64,000 nt of DNA from positions 1,364,001 to 1,428,000 of the forward strand of contig NZ_CP069128.1 in assembly GCF_029637485.1 (NCBI RefSeq), given 5' to 3'. Both the position numbers and the translations under genes were made by a program. The number at the start of each line of letters is the position of its first letter. Position 1 is the stretch's first letter. The notes beneath the pieces are model-generated. The model was not told the DNA's origin. It ran no database searches and saw only the letters and a program-made list of their open reading frames with translations. The stretch is from Sphingomonas sp. LHG3406-1 (GTDB taxonomy: Bacteria; Pseudomonadota; Alphaproteobacteria; Sphingomonadales; Sphingomonadaceae). Below are positions 21,331 to 28,888 of the stretch, in pieces.

Positions 21331-21759
21331 ATGCTGATCGCCGCCGCCATCCTCCTTCAATCCGTGAGCCTCGGCCCTCCCTCGCCGCCGACCGGCCAGG
21401 ATTTCCGCTCCGGCGGTCAGGGCAGCTGGGTCGAGATGGGCCAGATCGGCCGTTGCGGACTGCCGCATGCCGACTGCGCCAGGGAAGCGTTCGAGGAGGG
21501 GCGCACCCCGGACGCCATCACCCATCTGCAGGCCGCGGCGAAGAAGGGCGATGCCTGGGCGATGCGGACGATCGGGCTGATCCTGATGCGCGGCGAAGGC
21601 GTTGCTCAGGACCCGGAGACGGGCGCCAGCTGGCTGTTCGAGGCAGCGCTCCACGGCGACAAGCCGGCGATGCGCGCGCTCGGCACCGCCTTCCGGCAGG
21701 GACTCGGCGTCGATCGGGACTCGCGCCTCGCCGATTACTGGACGGCGAAGTCGCGCTAG
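21331..21759 (+). CDS. exported Sel1-repeat protein
   Basis: A 142-residue protein from the ATG at 21331, with GAGGAG six bases upstream. A short hydrophobic N-terminus (MLIAAAILLQSVSLG) may be a signal peptide. Residues 60-135 contain two Sel1-type helical repeats (DAITHLQAAAKKGDAWAMRT and WLFEAALHGDKPAMRALGTA). Two cysteines (CGLPHADC) lie just before. Sel1 proteins are protein-binding scaffolds, often in the envelope. Partner unknown. Confidence 0.75.
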   Translation: MLIAAAILLQSVSLGPPSPPTGQDFRSGGQGSWVEMGQIGRCGLPHADCAREAFEEGRTPDAITHLQAAAKKGDAWAMRTIGLILMRGEGVAQDPETGASWLFEAALHGDKPAMRALGTAFRQGLGVDRDSRLADYWTAKSR

Positions 21760-21788
21760 GCGAGACCTGCTGCAATCGGAAATGGAAG

Positions 21789-21811
21789 CGCCCCTGAACC
21801 GATCAGGGGCG
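21789..21811. terminator. bidirectional terminator between the Sel1 gene and sdhB
   Basis: CGCCCCTGA and TCAGGGGCG form a perfect 9-bp stem with loop ACCGA between two convergent stop codons. Confidence 0.65.
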
Positions 21812-21816
21812 ATTGC

Positions 21817-22602
21817 TCAGGCCGCGCGCTCCGCGATGAGCTTCTTGGTCTCGGCGATGGCCTTGGCCGGGTTGAGCCCCTTGGGGCAGACGTTGGCGCA
21901 GTTCATGATCGTGTGGCAGCGATAGAGGCGGAACGGATCCTCGAGCTGGTCGAGGCGCTCGCCGGTCATCTCGTCGCGGCTGTCGGCCAGCCAGCGATAG
22001 GCCTGGAGCAGGATGGCGGGTCCGAGGAAGCGGTCGCCGTTCCACCAGTAGCTGGGACAGCTGGTCGAGCAGCAGAAGCACATGATGCATTCGTAAAGGC
22101 CGTTCAGCCGCTCACGGTCCTCGGGGCTCTGCAGCCGCTCCTTGCCGCTCGGCTCGGGCGTCGCGGTCTTCAGCCATGGCTGGATCGAGGCATATTGGGC
22201 GTAGAGGTGGGAGAAGTCGGGGACGAGGTCCTTGATGACGTCGCAGTGCGGCAGCGGGGTGACGCGAAGATCGCCCTTCACATCCTCGATTGCGGTGGTG
22301 CAGGCGAGGCCGTTGCGGCCGTCCATGTTCATCGAGCAGGAGCCGCAGATGCCCTCGCGGCAGGAGCGGCGGAAGGTGAGCGTGGGATCGAGTTCGTTCT
22401 TGATCTTGATGAGCGCGTCGAGGACCATCGGCCCGCATTCGTCGAGGTTGACCTCGTAGCTGTCGTAGCGCGGATTTTCGCCCGTGTCGGGGTCGTAGCG
22501 GTAGATCTTGAACGTCTTGACCCGGTTGGCACCGGCTTCCGCCTTGTACTGGCGGCCCTTGCCCTTGATGACACTGTTGGCGGGAAGCGTGAACTCGGCC
22601 AT
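21817..22602 (-). CDS. sdhB: succinate dehydrogenase iron-sulfur subunit
   Basis: A 261-residue SdhB. The ATG at 22602 ([17 protein letters not shown]) is preferred over an upstream open extension. Cluster ligands are complete: [2Fe-2S] [12 protein letters not shown] with a later Cys, [4Fe-4S] [13 protein letters not shown], and [3Fe-4S] [15 protein letters not shown]. It passes electrons from SdhA to quinone at the inner membrane. Neither sdhA nor sdhCD is adjacent; the upstream neighbour is an MgtC-family gene. In many relatives sdhB is close to sdhA, so here it is separated. Confidence 0.95.
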   Translation of the reverse strand: MAEFTLPANSVIKGKGRQYKAEAGANRVKTFKIYRYDPDTGENPRYDSYEVNLDECGPMVLDALIKIKNELDPTLTFRRSCREGICGSCSMNMDGRNGLACTTAIEDVKGDLRVTPLPHCDVIKDLVPDFSHLYAQYASIQPWLKTATPEPSGKERLQSPEDRERLNGLYECIMCFCCSTSCPSYWWNGDRFLGPAILLQAYRWLADSRDEMTGERLDQLEDPFRLYRCHTIMNCANVCPKGLNPAKAIAETKKLIAERAA

Positions 22603-22675
22603 TCTCAATCCTCTTGCGCTTGGGCGCGAGATAGTGGGGAGAAGGTCGGAAAGCCAGCCCTTCCAAAGGTCCGTA

Positions 22676-23143
22676 TTACTCGCGTCCGGAGCCCCGGTCG
22701 GGATCATGTTCGACCATCTTCTTGAGCGGCGCGAGCAGGTATAGCGTGATGAAGGCCATGACGGTCAGGACCACCGCGACGTCGATCGCCCCGAGACCGA
22801 CCGCAAGCCCGATGGCACCGGTCACCCACAGGCTGGCAGCGGTGGCCGTTCCCTTGACGCTGTCCCTGACCTTGAGGATCGCGCCGCCGCCGATGAAGCC
22901 CATGCCGGTGATCAGGCCCTCGATGACCCGGGCGGTGGCTTCGGGCGAGTCGCCGACCATGGTCTCCGCCGCCTGGAAGAAGCCGCAGGCGGCCACTGCG
23001 ACCAGCGGAAAGGTCCGCAACCCGGCGCTTCGTTCCTCCCGCTCGCGGTTCCAGCCGATGGGCAGCGCCAGCACATAGGCGAGCAGCAGGGAGGCGAGGT
23101 GCGGCCAGAGATCGAAGCGATCGGTGCCGAAGAGTTCCGTCAT
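22676..23143 (-). CDS. MgtC/SapB family membrane protein
   Basis: A 155-residue membrane protein with four to five helices. The family pattern is clear: [20 protein letters not shown] after the first helix, then [18 protein letters not shown] and [19 protein letters not shown]. MgtC proteins help bacteria cope with low magnesium and modulate ATP synthase in pathogens. Members lacking the large C-terminal domain, like this one, are less well understood. Lies upstream of sdhB on the same strand, 73 bp apart. Confidence 0.85.
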   Translation of the reverse strand: MTELFGTDRFDLWPHLASLLLAYVLALPIGWNREREERSAGLRTFPLVAVAACGFFQAAETMVGDSPEATARVIEGLITGMGFIGGGAILKVRDSVKGTATAASLWVTGAIGLAVGLGAIDVAVVLTVMAFITLYLLAPLKKMVEHDPDRGSGRE

Positions 23144-23168
23144 GGAACCGTAACAATCGGCCCGGTTC

Positions 23169-23624
23169 TTAGCTCCCCTGCGCCGCCTTCAGCACTTCGG
23201 AGGCATGGCCCGGGACCTTCACCTTGCGCCAGGCCCTGAGCACCGTGCCGTCGGCGCCGATCAGGAACGTGGCGCGCTCCATGCCCATGTACTTGCGGCC
23301 GTACATGCTCTTCTCGACCCAGGTGCCGAAGGCTTCGCTGACCGCGCCATCGTCGACGGCGAGCGGGACCTTGAGCTCGTACTTGGCGATGAACTTGTCG
23401 TGGCTCTTGGCGCTGTCGCGCGAGATGCCGACGATCCTGGTCCCGGCCTCGGCGAAGTCACCGGCGAGCGCCGTGAAGTCCTGCGCTTCCCTAGTGCAGC
23501 CCGACGTGTCGTCCTTGGGGTAGAAATAGAGCACCAGCTTGCCGCCCGGCGCGGCGAGGTCGATGTCCTGCCCGTCCGTGGTCGCAAGCCTGAGCGCCGG
23601 TGCCCGTCCGCCTTCCTCGATCAT
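23169..23624 (-). CDS. bcp: thioredoxin-dependent peroxiredoxin, Bcp type
   Basis: A 151-residue peroxiredoxin reducing hydroperoxides. The peroxidatic Cys is in DDTSGCTREAQDF; the position that carries the resolving cysteine in E. coli Bcp (CTTEAC) is Gln, so this is a 1-Cys-like or alternatively resolved member. The ATG at 23624 overlaps the glnE stop by 4 bp (ATGA), giving a coupled glnE-bcp pair. Confidence 0.9.
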   Translation of the reverse strand: MIEEGGRAPALRLATTDGQDIDLAAPGGKLVLYFYPKDDTSGCTREAQDFTALAGDFAEAGTRIVGISRDSAKSHDKFIAKYELKVPLAVDDGAVSEAFGTWVEKSMYGRKYMGMERATFLIGADGTVLRAWRKVKVPGHASEVLKAAQGS

Positions 23625-26323
23625 TTCTCGCCTTCCCTCACCCGTTGCCAGCGCTCGGCAATGCGTGCCCGCGCCACGTCCAGCGCGGCCAACAGCGCAT
23701 CCCAATCGCCTTGTCCACACAGGCTTGCGACGAGGGTGCGGCTGGCCAGCGGTACCTCGCGCCCGGACCCGGGCGCGACCAGGCGAAATACGACCAGGAA
23801 GCGGCTGAGAAGACGGAGGTCCGAATCGGTCGCCTGGTCGAGGAGCCCGGCCTCGGCAAGGGCCGCGATGGCGACCTCGAGGCGCGGGTCGAGGCCGATG
23901 TGGCTGGTGAGCTGGAGCGTGTGGACGGCGAATTCGAGGTCGACCAGCCCGCCGGGCCCGAGCTTGACGTCGAGGGGACCGGAGGACGGTTTGTGCGCCG
24001 CCATCTCGCGGCGCATGGCGGCAGCATCGGATCGCACGGTGGCGGCGTCGCTGGGCATGGTGAGGATGGCGCGGATGGCCTCCCGCACACGGGCCTGGAA
24101 CCGGGCGCTGCCGGTCAGCGGACGGGCGCGGCAGAGGGCGAGATGCTCCCAGGTCCAGGCATCGGATCGCTGATAGGCATCGAAGGCCGGCAGGCTGACG
24201 GCGAGCATGCCCTGCGCCCCCTGCGGGCGGAGGCGGGTGTCGACCTCGTAGAGCGGGCCCGCCGCGGTGGGCACGGACAGAGCGGCGACGATGCGGCTCG
24301 CCAGCCGGTTAAAATAGTCGGTGGGTCCAAGCGGGCGGCGGCCGTCGGAGCGCGCGCCTTCGGGTGCGTCGAACAGGAAGATGAGGTCGAGGTCGCTGGC
24401 GTTGGTCAGCGCCTGCCCGCCAAACCGGCCAAGGGCGAGCACCGCCAGTTCGCCGCCGTCGATCCTGCCGTGGGTCTCGGCGAAGCTGTCGGTGACCCGG
24501 TCGACCAGGACCCGCACGGCTGCCTCGGCAAGCGCGCTATAGCCTTCGGCGATGGCGATCGGGTCGCGGTGGGCGGCGACGAGCTGGACGCCGAGCGCGA
24601 AGCGGCGCTCGCCGACCAGCCGGCGGATGCGGTCGAGCGCCTGGTCCAGCCCCTCCCCGCGCACGGCGCCGGCGAACAGCTTGGCGAGCATGTCGGCATC
24701 GGGCGGCGCGGCGAAGCTGCTTTCGTCGATCAGCCCGTCGAGCAGGGTTGGCCGTCGGGCGAGCTGGTCGGCGAGCGCCGGCGCCTGGGCGAGGATCAGC
24801 GCCAGCATGTCGGCGAGCGCCGGTCGCGCTTCGAGCAAGCGGAAGAAGTTCACCCCGCTCGACAGACGCTCGATGACGTCGCTCAGCCGGTTGAGCGCAC
24901 GCATGGGGTCGGGCGCGGCGGCGATCCGGGGCAGCAACGCGGGAAGCATGCCCTCGAAGGCGCGGCGGGCGGCGGGGGAGCGGAGGGAACGCGCGCGCGC
25001 GCTCCGCCAGTCGGCGATCCGGCGCGCGGCCTCGGCGGGGTCGGGCCAGCCCATTGCCTGCAGCTCGGCGCGGAGGAGGTCGGGATCGTTGGACAGGGTC
25101 TCGCCGCCAGTCTCGACCAAACTGTCGAAGGCGGCGCCGACCCGCTCGACATGTGGCACGAGGTGGGCGAGCAGGGCGCGGCTGTCGGGCTCGCCGGCGA
25201 GCCGCGCCACGGTCTCGAGCGCCTCGCCTTCGGGCAGGCGATGCTCCTGCCGGTCGTCGATCATCTGGACTCGATGCTCGGCGGTGCGGAGCGCGCGATA
25301 GGCGTCGGCGATGGCGGCCGCCTGCTGCGGGTCGAGCCGGCCGGCCTCGGCCAGCGCGGAGAGGGCATCGAGGGTGGCGGGTGCGCGGAGCGCCGGCTCG
25401 CGGCCGCCATGGACCAGCTGCTGGACCTGGGTGAAGAATTCCGCCTCGCGGATGCCGCCGCGGCCGCGCTTGAGATCGTAGCCGGGTCCGAAGGCCTGTC
25501 CCTGCGCAAAATGATCGCGGATCCGGAGCGAGATGGCGCGAATCTCGTCGATGGCGCCGAAGTCCAGCGCGCGGCGCCAGACGAACGGGCGTATCTCGGC
25601 AAGGAAGCGCTCCCCGAGCGCCTCGTCGCCGGCGCAGCAGCGGGCGCGGATGAAGGCGGCGCGCTCCCACGGCAGGGCGCTGCTCTCGTAATAGGAGATG
25701 GCGGCTTCGACCGGCAGCGCGATGGGGGTGGCTTCGGGCGAGGGGCGCAGGCGGAGGTCGACACGGGCGACATAGCCGTCGGCGTCGCGTTCCTGCAGCA
25801 GCTCGATCAGCCGGCGGCCGAAGCGCACCGCGGCCTGGGCCGGCTCGTCGCGCGGGCGGCGCGGCAGGCTGTCGGGGTCGTAGAGGAGGATCAGGTCGAC
25901 GTCGGAGCTGTAGTTGAGCTCACGGCTGCCGAGCTTGCCGAGCGCGAGCACCGTCATTCCGCCGGGCACCGCATCCGGGAAGCGTTCGCGGATGGCGGCG
26001 GACAGCGCTTCGTCGATCGCATGGTCGGCGAAGTCGGACAAAGCGGCGGTGACGGCTTCGAGCGAAAGCTCACCGGCGAGGTCGCCGAGCGCGGTGGCGA
26101 GCGCCAGTCGCTGCCGCTCGATGCGGAGCCGGCGGCCGGTCGTCGCAGCTGCCGCCCCGCCCACCGTGACGGCCTCGAGCGCCGCCTGGCTGCCGTCCGA
26201 CACGAAGGCGGCGACCAGATCGGGGTGACGTTCGCAGAGGCCGCGGAGGAAGGGCGACCAGCGTTCAGCCCGCTGGACCGCTCCGGCCCGCACCTGTTGC
26301 AGATGGCCCACGCTCACCGCCAT
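23621..26323 (-). CDS. glnE: glutamine synthetase adenylyl-/deadenylyltransferase
   Basis: A roughly 900-residue enzyme with two nucleotidyltransferase modules: the first around GKLGSRELNYSSDVDLILLY (deadenylylation), the second around LGRFGGQALTNASDLDLIFL (adenylylation), each followed by a helical GlnD-like region. It switches glutamine synthetase on or off in response to PII. The start is uncertain: I use the ATG at 26323 (MAVSVGHLQQV); a TTG at 26383 would add 20 residues and abut the divergent small gene. Its antisense strand is open for a long way but is not coding, apart from the small gene at 26384. Confidence 0.9.
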   Translation of the reverse strand: MAVSVGHLQQVRAGAVQRAERWSPFLRGLCERHPDLVAAFVSDGSQAALEAVTVGGAAAATTGRRLRIERQRLALATALGDLAGELSLEAVTAALSDFADHAIDEALSAAIRERFPDAVPGGMTVLALGKLGSRELNYSSDVDLILLYDPDSLPRRPRDEPAQAAVRFGRRLIELLQERDADGYVARVDLRLRPSPEATPIALPVEAAISYYESSALPWERAAFIRARCCAGDEALGERFLAEIRPFVWRRALDFGAIDEIRAISLRIRDHFAQGQAFGPGYDLKRGRGGIREAEFFTQVQQLVHGGREPALRAPATLDALSALAEAGRLDPQQAAAIADAYRALRTAEHRVQMIDDRQEHRLPEGEALETVARLAGEPDSRALLAHLVPHVERVGAAFDSLVETGGETLSNDPDLLRAELQAMGWPDPAEAARRIADWRSARARSLRSPAARRAFEGMLPALLPRIAAAPDPMRALNRLSDVIERLSSGVNFFRLLEARPALADMLALILAQAPALADQLARRPTLLDGLIDESSFAAPPDADMLAKLFAGAVRGEGLDQALDRIRRLVGERRFALGVQLVAAHRDPIAIAEGYSALAEAAVRVLVDRVTDSFAETHGRIDGGELAVLALGRFGGQALTNASDLDLIFLFDAPEGARSDGRRPLGPTDYFNRLASRIVAALSVPTAAGPLYEVDTRLRPQGAQGMLAVSLPAFDAYQRSDAWTWEHLALCRARPLTGSARFQARVREAIRAILTMPSDAATVRSDAAAMRREMAAHKPSSGPLDVKLGPGGLVDLEFAVHTLQLTSHIGLDPRLEVAIAALAEAGLLDQATDSDLRLLSRFLVVFRLVAPGSGREVPLASRTLVASLCGQGDWDALLAALDVARARIAERWQRVREGEK

Positions 26324-26348
26324 CCAATGTCTGCTCCGCAACAGAGGG

Positions 26349-26373
26349 GCAACGATTGGACTGCTTCTGCGTT
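26349..26373 (+). promoter_or_regulatory. possible EcfG-type promoter before the 62-residue gene
   Basis: GCAAC, 16 nt, CGTT: one mismatch from the EcfG consensus GGAAC-N16/17-CGTT. Transcription would begin only a few bases before the ATG at 26384, giving a nearly leaderless mRNA. The neighbouring genes are the stress-response regulators, which makes this plausible but not proven. Confidence 0.4.
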
Positions 26374-26383
26374 GAGCAGCCAA

Positions 26384-26572
26384 ATGAATTCCGCATCCAA
26401 AGAGACGGCGGCGGCGGTAGAAACGAACCAGGACTTGGATCGACGCATCATCAGGGTCGAGCTACCGCCTGCACATGCCGGTGTCACCGCTGCTCTTCGG
26501 CGGGCGTTTGCCTCTGTCCCTCAGGGCGGAAGCGACCGTGCCTTCGACGAGCTGCTCGCAAGACTGGGGTGA
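26384..26572 (+). CDS. 62-residue protein of unknown function
   Basis: ATG at 26384 to TGA at 26570-26572. After a polar N-terminus the sequence RRIIRVELPPAHAGVTAALR is followed by a helix and a C-terminal FDELLARLG. Proteins with the IRVELPPAHAGV-AALR pattern and a terminal LL-RL recur in sphingomonads as small conserved hypotheticals (from memory, not checked). A strong terminator follows 31 bp later, which supports a real transcript. Divergent from glnE and convergent with ecfG. The LL-RL ending vaguely recalls NepR, but the NepR core is missing and the real nepR is at 28623. Confidence 0.6.
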   Translation: MNSASKETAAAVETNQDLDRRIIRVELPPAHAGVTAALRRAFASVPQGGSDRAFDELLARLG

Positions 26573-26603
26573 CACCCTTTCCGGTGAAGGCCGGACGAAA
26601 AGG

Positions 26604-26636
26604 AAAAGGGCTCCGGCGGAAGCTGGAGCCCTTTTT
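26604..26636. terminator. strong bidirectional terminator
   Basis: GGGCTCCGGC and GCTGGAGCCC form a 10-bp stem (one G-U) around the loop GGAA, flanked by AAAA on the left and TTTTT on the right. It serves the 62-residue gene on the plus strand and ecfG on the minus strand. Confidence 0.85.
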
Positions 26637-26670
26637 GTAGCTGCCGGAAGGATGGCGGGAGAAGCCGCGA

Positions 26671-27363
26671 TCAGCCCCGGTGACCGGCCAGTTCGTCGAC
26701 CTCGCCCATGATCTGGGCAAGTGCGGTCGTGTCAGGATCGGTCTTGTGCTGGCGCCGGCTGGGCAGTTTCCCGCCGCTCAGCAATTGCTCGAGCGCGACA
26801 CGGCCGCGCGCGACGCGGCTCTTGATCGTACCGACCGCACAGCCGCAGATCTCGGCCGCTTCCTCATAAGCAAAGCCGCCCGCGCCAACCAGGATCAGCG
26901 CTTCGCGCTGCGGCTGCGGCAGGTGCAACAGCGCCCGCTGCATGTCGCCCAGCTCGACGTGCCGGTCCTGGCTGGCCGGCGCGGCGAGCAGCTTGGAGGC
27001 GGTGATCTCGTCCCACTCGCCCTTGAAGCGGGCGCGCCGCATCTGGCTGAGGAAAAGATTGCGAAGGATGATGAAGGTCCAGGCGCGCATGTTGGTGCCT
27101 GCCTGGAAGCGCTTGCGCGCCGCCCACGCCTTCAGCAAGGTCTCCTGCACCAGATCGTCGGCGAGGTCGCGGCTGCCTGACAGCGAGCGGCCGAAGGCGC
27201 GCAGGTGCGGGATGACCTGCGCCAGCTGAACCTTGAATTCCGGGTCCGAGAGAGGAACGGGCTCCGCCCGTGCCGCTTCTGCCGGCTGATCGTCGATTTC
27301 GTCGCTCACTTGTCCCCGACTGCTTGCCTGATTGTTGACGGCAGCGCCTGCGATGTGCGTCAT
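26671..27363 (-). CDS. ecfG: general stress response sigma factor EcfG
   Basis: A 230-residue ECF sigma factor. Region 2 spans DPEFKVQLAQVIPHLRAFGR to MRAWTFIILRNLFLSQMRR, region 4 spans LHLPQPQREALILVGAGGFA then YEEAAEICGCAVGTIKSRVA. This is the EcfG (ECF15) type, held inactive by NepR and released by phosphorylated PhyR. ATG at 27363 chosen (MTHIAGAAVNNQASS). Located 13 bp after a 46-residue membrane gene and downstream of an EcfG-type promoter at 27552-27577, implying autoregulation. Confidence 0.92.
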   Translation of the reverse strand: MTHIAGAAVNNQASSRGQVSDEIDDQPAEAARAEPVPLSDPEFKVQLAQVIPHLRAFGRSLSGSRDLADDLVQETLLKAWAARKRFQAGTNMRAWTFIILRNLFLSQMRRARFKGEWDEITASKLLAAPASQDRHVELGDMQRALLHLPQPQREALILVGAGGFAYEEAAEICGCAVGTIKSRVARGRVALEQLLSGGKLPSRRQHKTDPDTTALAQIMGEVDELAGHRG

Positions 27364-27376
27364 GCTGCCGCTCCGC

Positions 27377-27517
27377 TCAACCGGCCACGAAATAGATGAT
27401 GGCGAACGCCAGGATGACAAGGCTCAGCCCGCCGATCAGTGCCACCCGCGCGACACCCGGAGTCGTACCGGCGCGCGCTTCGGTTCCGGTGAGATGTTCC
27501 GGTTCATTCTGGTTCAT
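27377..27517 (-). CDS. 46-residue single-pass membrane protein upstream of ecfG
   Basis: ATG at 27517, TGA at 27377-27379. The product starts polar (MNQNEPEHLTGTEARAGTTP) and ends in one clear transmembrane helix (VARVALIGGLSLVILAFAII then YFVAG). It lies between the EcfG promoter at 27552-27577 and ecfG, with a 13-bp gap to the latter, so it is co-transcribed with the sigma factor. No family recognised. The Shine-Dalgarno is weak (GGAG 12 bases away). It may be a small stress-induced membrane protein. Confidence 0.65.
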   Translation of the reverse strand: MNQNEPEHLTGTEARAGTTPGVARVALIGGLSLVILAFAIIYFVAG

Positions 27518-27551
27518 GGAAAATTGGCGCTCCGAGAAGTTTCGAAGCGCC

Positions 27552-27577
27552 AACGCAACGATGGGAACCAGAGTTCC
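27552..27577 (-). promoter_or_regulatory. EcfG-dependent promoter
   Basis: On the minus strand GGAAC (27577-27573), 17 nt, CGTT (27555-27552): exact match to the alphaproteobacterial general stress promoter. It drives the 46-residue gene and ecfG. A second CGTT with 12-nt spacing is probably irrelevant. Confidence 0.8.
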
Positions 27578-27592
27578 CCCGCCGCCGGTGCA

Positions 27593-28396
27593 TCAACCGG
27601 CTGGAACGGTCGCCGCATCGAAGAACAGGGCCTGGGCGATCGCCGCCTTCACCGTCGCCCGCTGGAAAGGCTTGGTGATGAGGAAGGTCGGCTCCGGACG
27701 GGCGCCGGTCAGCAGCCGCTCCGGGAAGGCGGTGATGAAGATCACCGGCACCGAGAATTCTGCCAGGATGTCGCGCACGGCATCGATGCCGCTTGAATCG
27801 TCGGCCAGCTGGATGTCGGCCAGCACCAGCCCCGGCGGGTGGGCACGCGCCTGGGCGACGGCTTCGTCGCGGGTCACGGCGACTCCGGTGACGGTGTGGC
27901 CGAGGTCACGGACGATGGTCTCGATATCCATGGCGATGATCGGTTCGTCCTCGATGATGAGGACGTCGGCGAGGGTCTGCCGCTCGATCTCGGACAGAGC
28001 TTCCTGGACCAGATTGTCGACGTCGCTTGGGCTGGCGGCGATAAGATAGCCGGCATCGGACGAGGAGAAGCCCTCCAGCGCCGTCAGCAGCAGGGCCTGA
28101 CGCGACAGTGGCGTGATCCGGCTGAGGCGGGCCTGGGCGATCGCCTCGGGATTGCCGGACGAGCCCGCGCCGAGATCGCCGCCCTCTTCGATGTTGGCGG
28201 TCGACCAGATGGCGTGAAAGGTCTTGTAGAGGCCGAGCCGCGGCTCGACTTCACGCGGAAAGCTGTCCGGAGCGGCGACGATGGCTTCCAGTGTCGCGCG
28301 AACGAAGGCGTCGCCGTGAGTCTGGCTGCCGGTGAGCGCGCGGGCATAGCGCCGCAGGAATGGCAAATGCGGCGCAAGTTCCTGGCCTAGCGACAT
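27593..28396 (-). CDS. phyR: anti-anti-sigma response regulator PhyR
   Basis: A 267-residue protein with an N-terminal sigma-like domain (residues 1-135, no DNA-binding function in this family) and a C-terminal receiver domain. Receiver acidic pair Glu149-Asp150 (VLIIEDEP), phosphoacceptor Asp194 (VLADIQLADD), the FITAFPE loop characteristic of FAT GUY receivers, and the switch Lys in LITKPF. When phosphorylated its sigma-like domain binds NepR and frees EcfG. Transcribed minus, 226 bp of intergenic space separates its start from nepR. Confidence 0.93.
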   Translation of the reverse strand: MSLGQELAPHLPFLRRYARALTGSQTHGDAFVRATLEAIVAAPDSFPREVEPRLGLYKTFHAIWSTANIEEGGDLGAGSSGNPEAIAQARLSRITPLSRQALLLTALEGFSSSDAGYLIAASPSDVDNLVQEALSEIERQTLADVLIIEDEPIIAMDIETIVRDLGHTVTGVAVTRDEAVAQARAHPPGLVLADIQLADDSSGIDAVRDILAEFSVPVIFITAFPERLLTGARPEPTFLITKPFQRATVKAAIAQALFFDAATVPAG

Positions 28397-28522
28397 CGTG
28401 TCTCTGTGCTCCTATTCTTAATCTCGACGACCCTATTGGAAGCGCCTCGATGAAACTGCAACCCTGACGCGGCCCCGCTTTTCGGCTGCAGGCTGAGGAC
28501 GGCAACGATTGTTACGCCAGCT

Positions 28523-28547
28523 GGAACAAAGTTGTCTCGATTTGGTT
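28523..28547 (+). promoter_or_regulatory. EcfG-type promoter of nepR
   Basis: GGAAC (28523-28527), 16 nt, GGTT (28544-28547): full -35 match and three of four -10 bases. It lies about 75-100 bp before the nepR start, as in other general stress response loci. Confidence 0.65.
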
Positions 28548-28622
28548 TCGTGTGCGGGCAGCCCCTTGTTGGACGAGGCGGCTGCCCGACTTTTACGGGG
28601 GCGGGCCGCAAGAGCTCGTGTC

Positions 28623-28856
28623 ATGAGGAACAGCCATTTGCGCCAAGCGACAATTCGGCGGGAGGGGACCAAGGGGTTGAGTGCAGAGAATAGCAACCAT
28701 GGTCCAGCGGACGACAAGACGTTGAAGAAAACGTCCGCCAAGCGGCGGGGTGCTGGTTCCGACGATGTCGGCAAGGCTCTCCGCAGCGCCTATGACGAGG
28801 CACTGCGAGAGGAAGTTCCCGACGATTTCCTCGACCTCCTCGGCAAGCTGAGCTGA
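28623..28856 (+). CDS. nepR: anti-sigma factor NepR
   Basis: A short protein ending in DVGKALRSAYDEALREEVPD then DFLDLLGKLS, the NepR core that clamps EcfG. From the ATG at 28623 it is 77 residues; a TTG at 28677, preceded by GGAGGGG, would give 59 residues, also within family range. The basic, disordered N-terminus is typical. It is followed after 32 bp by the sensor kinase gene, forming a nepR-kinase operon divergent from phyR. Confidence 0.85.
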   Translation: MRNSHLRQATIRREGTKGLSAENSNHGPADDKTLKKTSAKRRGAGSDDVGKALRSAYDEALREEVPDDFLDLLGKLS

Positions 28857-28888
28857 CCCGGGCGTCGCGAACGCGCCCGCTGCAGACG

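Noticed and set aside
23600-26370. Very long plus-strand open frame antisense to glnE
   Set aside because: High GC and codon bias of glnE leave the opposite strand open; the translation is low-complexity Gly/Arg/Glu with no domains. Only its last 62 codons, beyond glnE, look like a gene.
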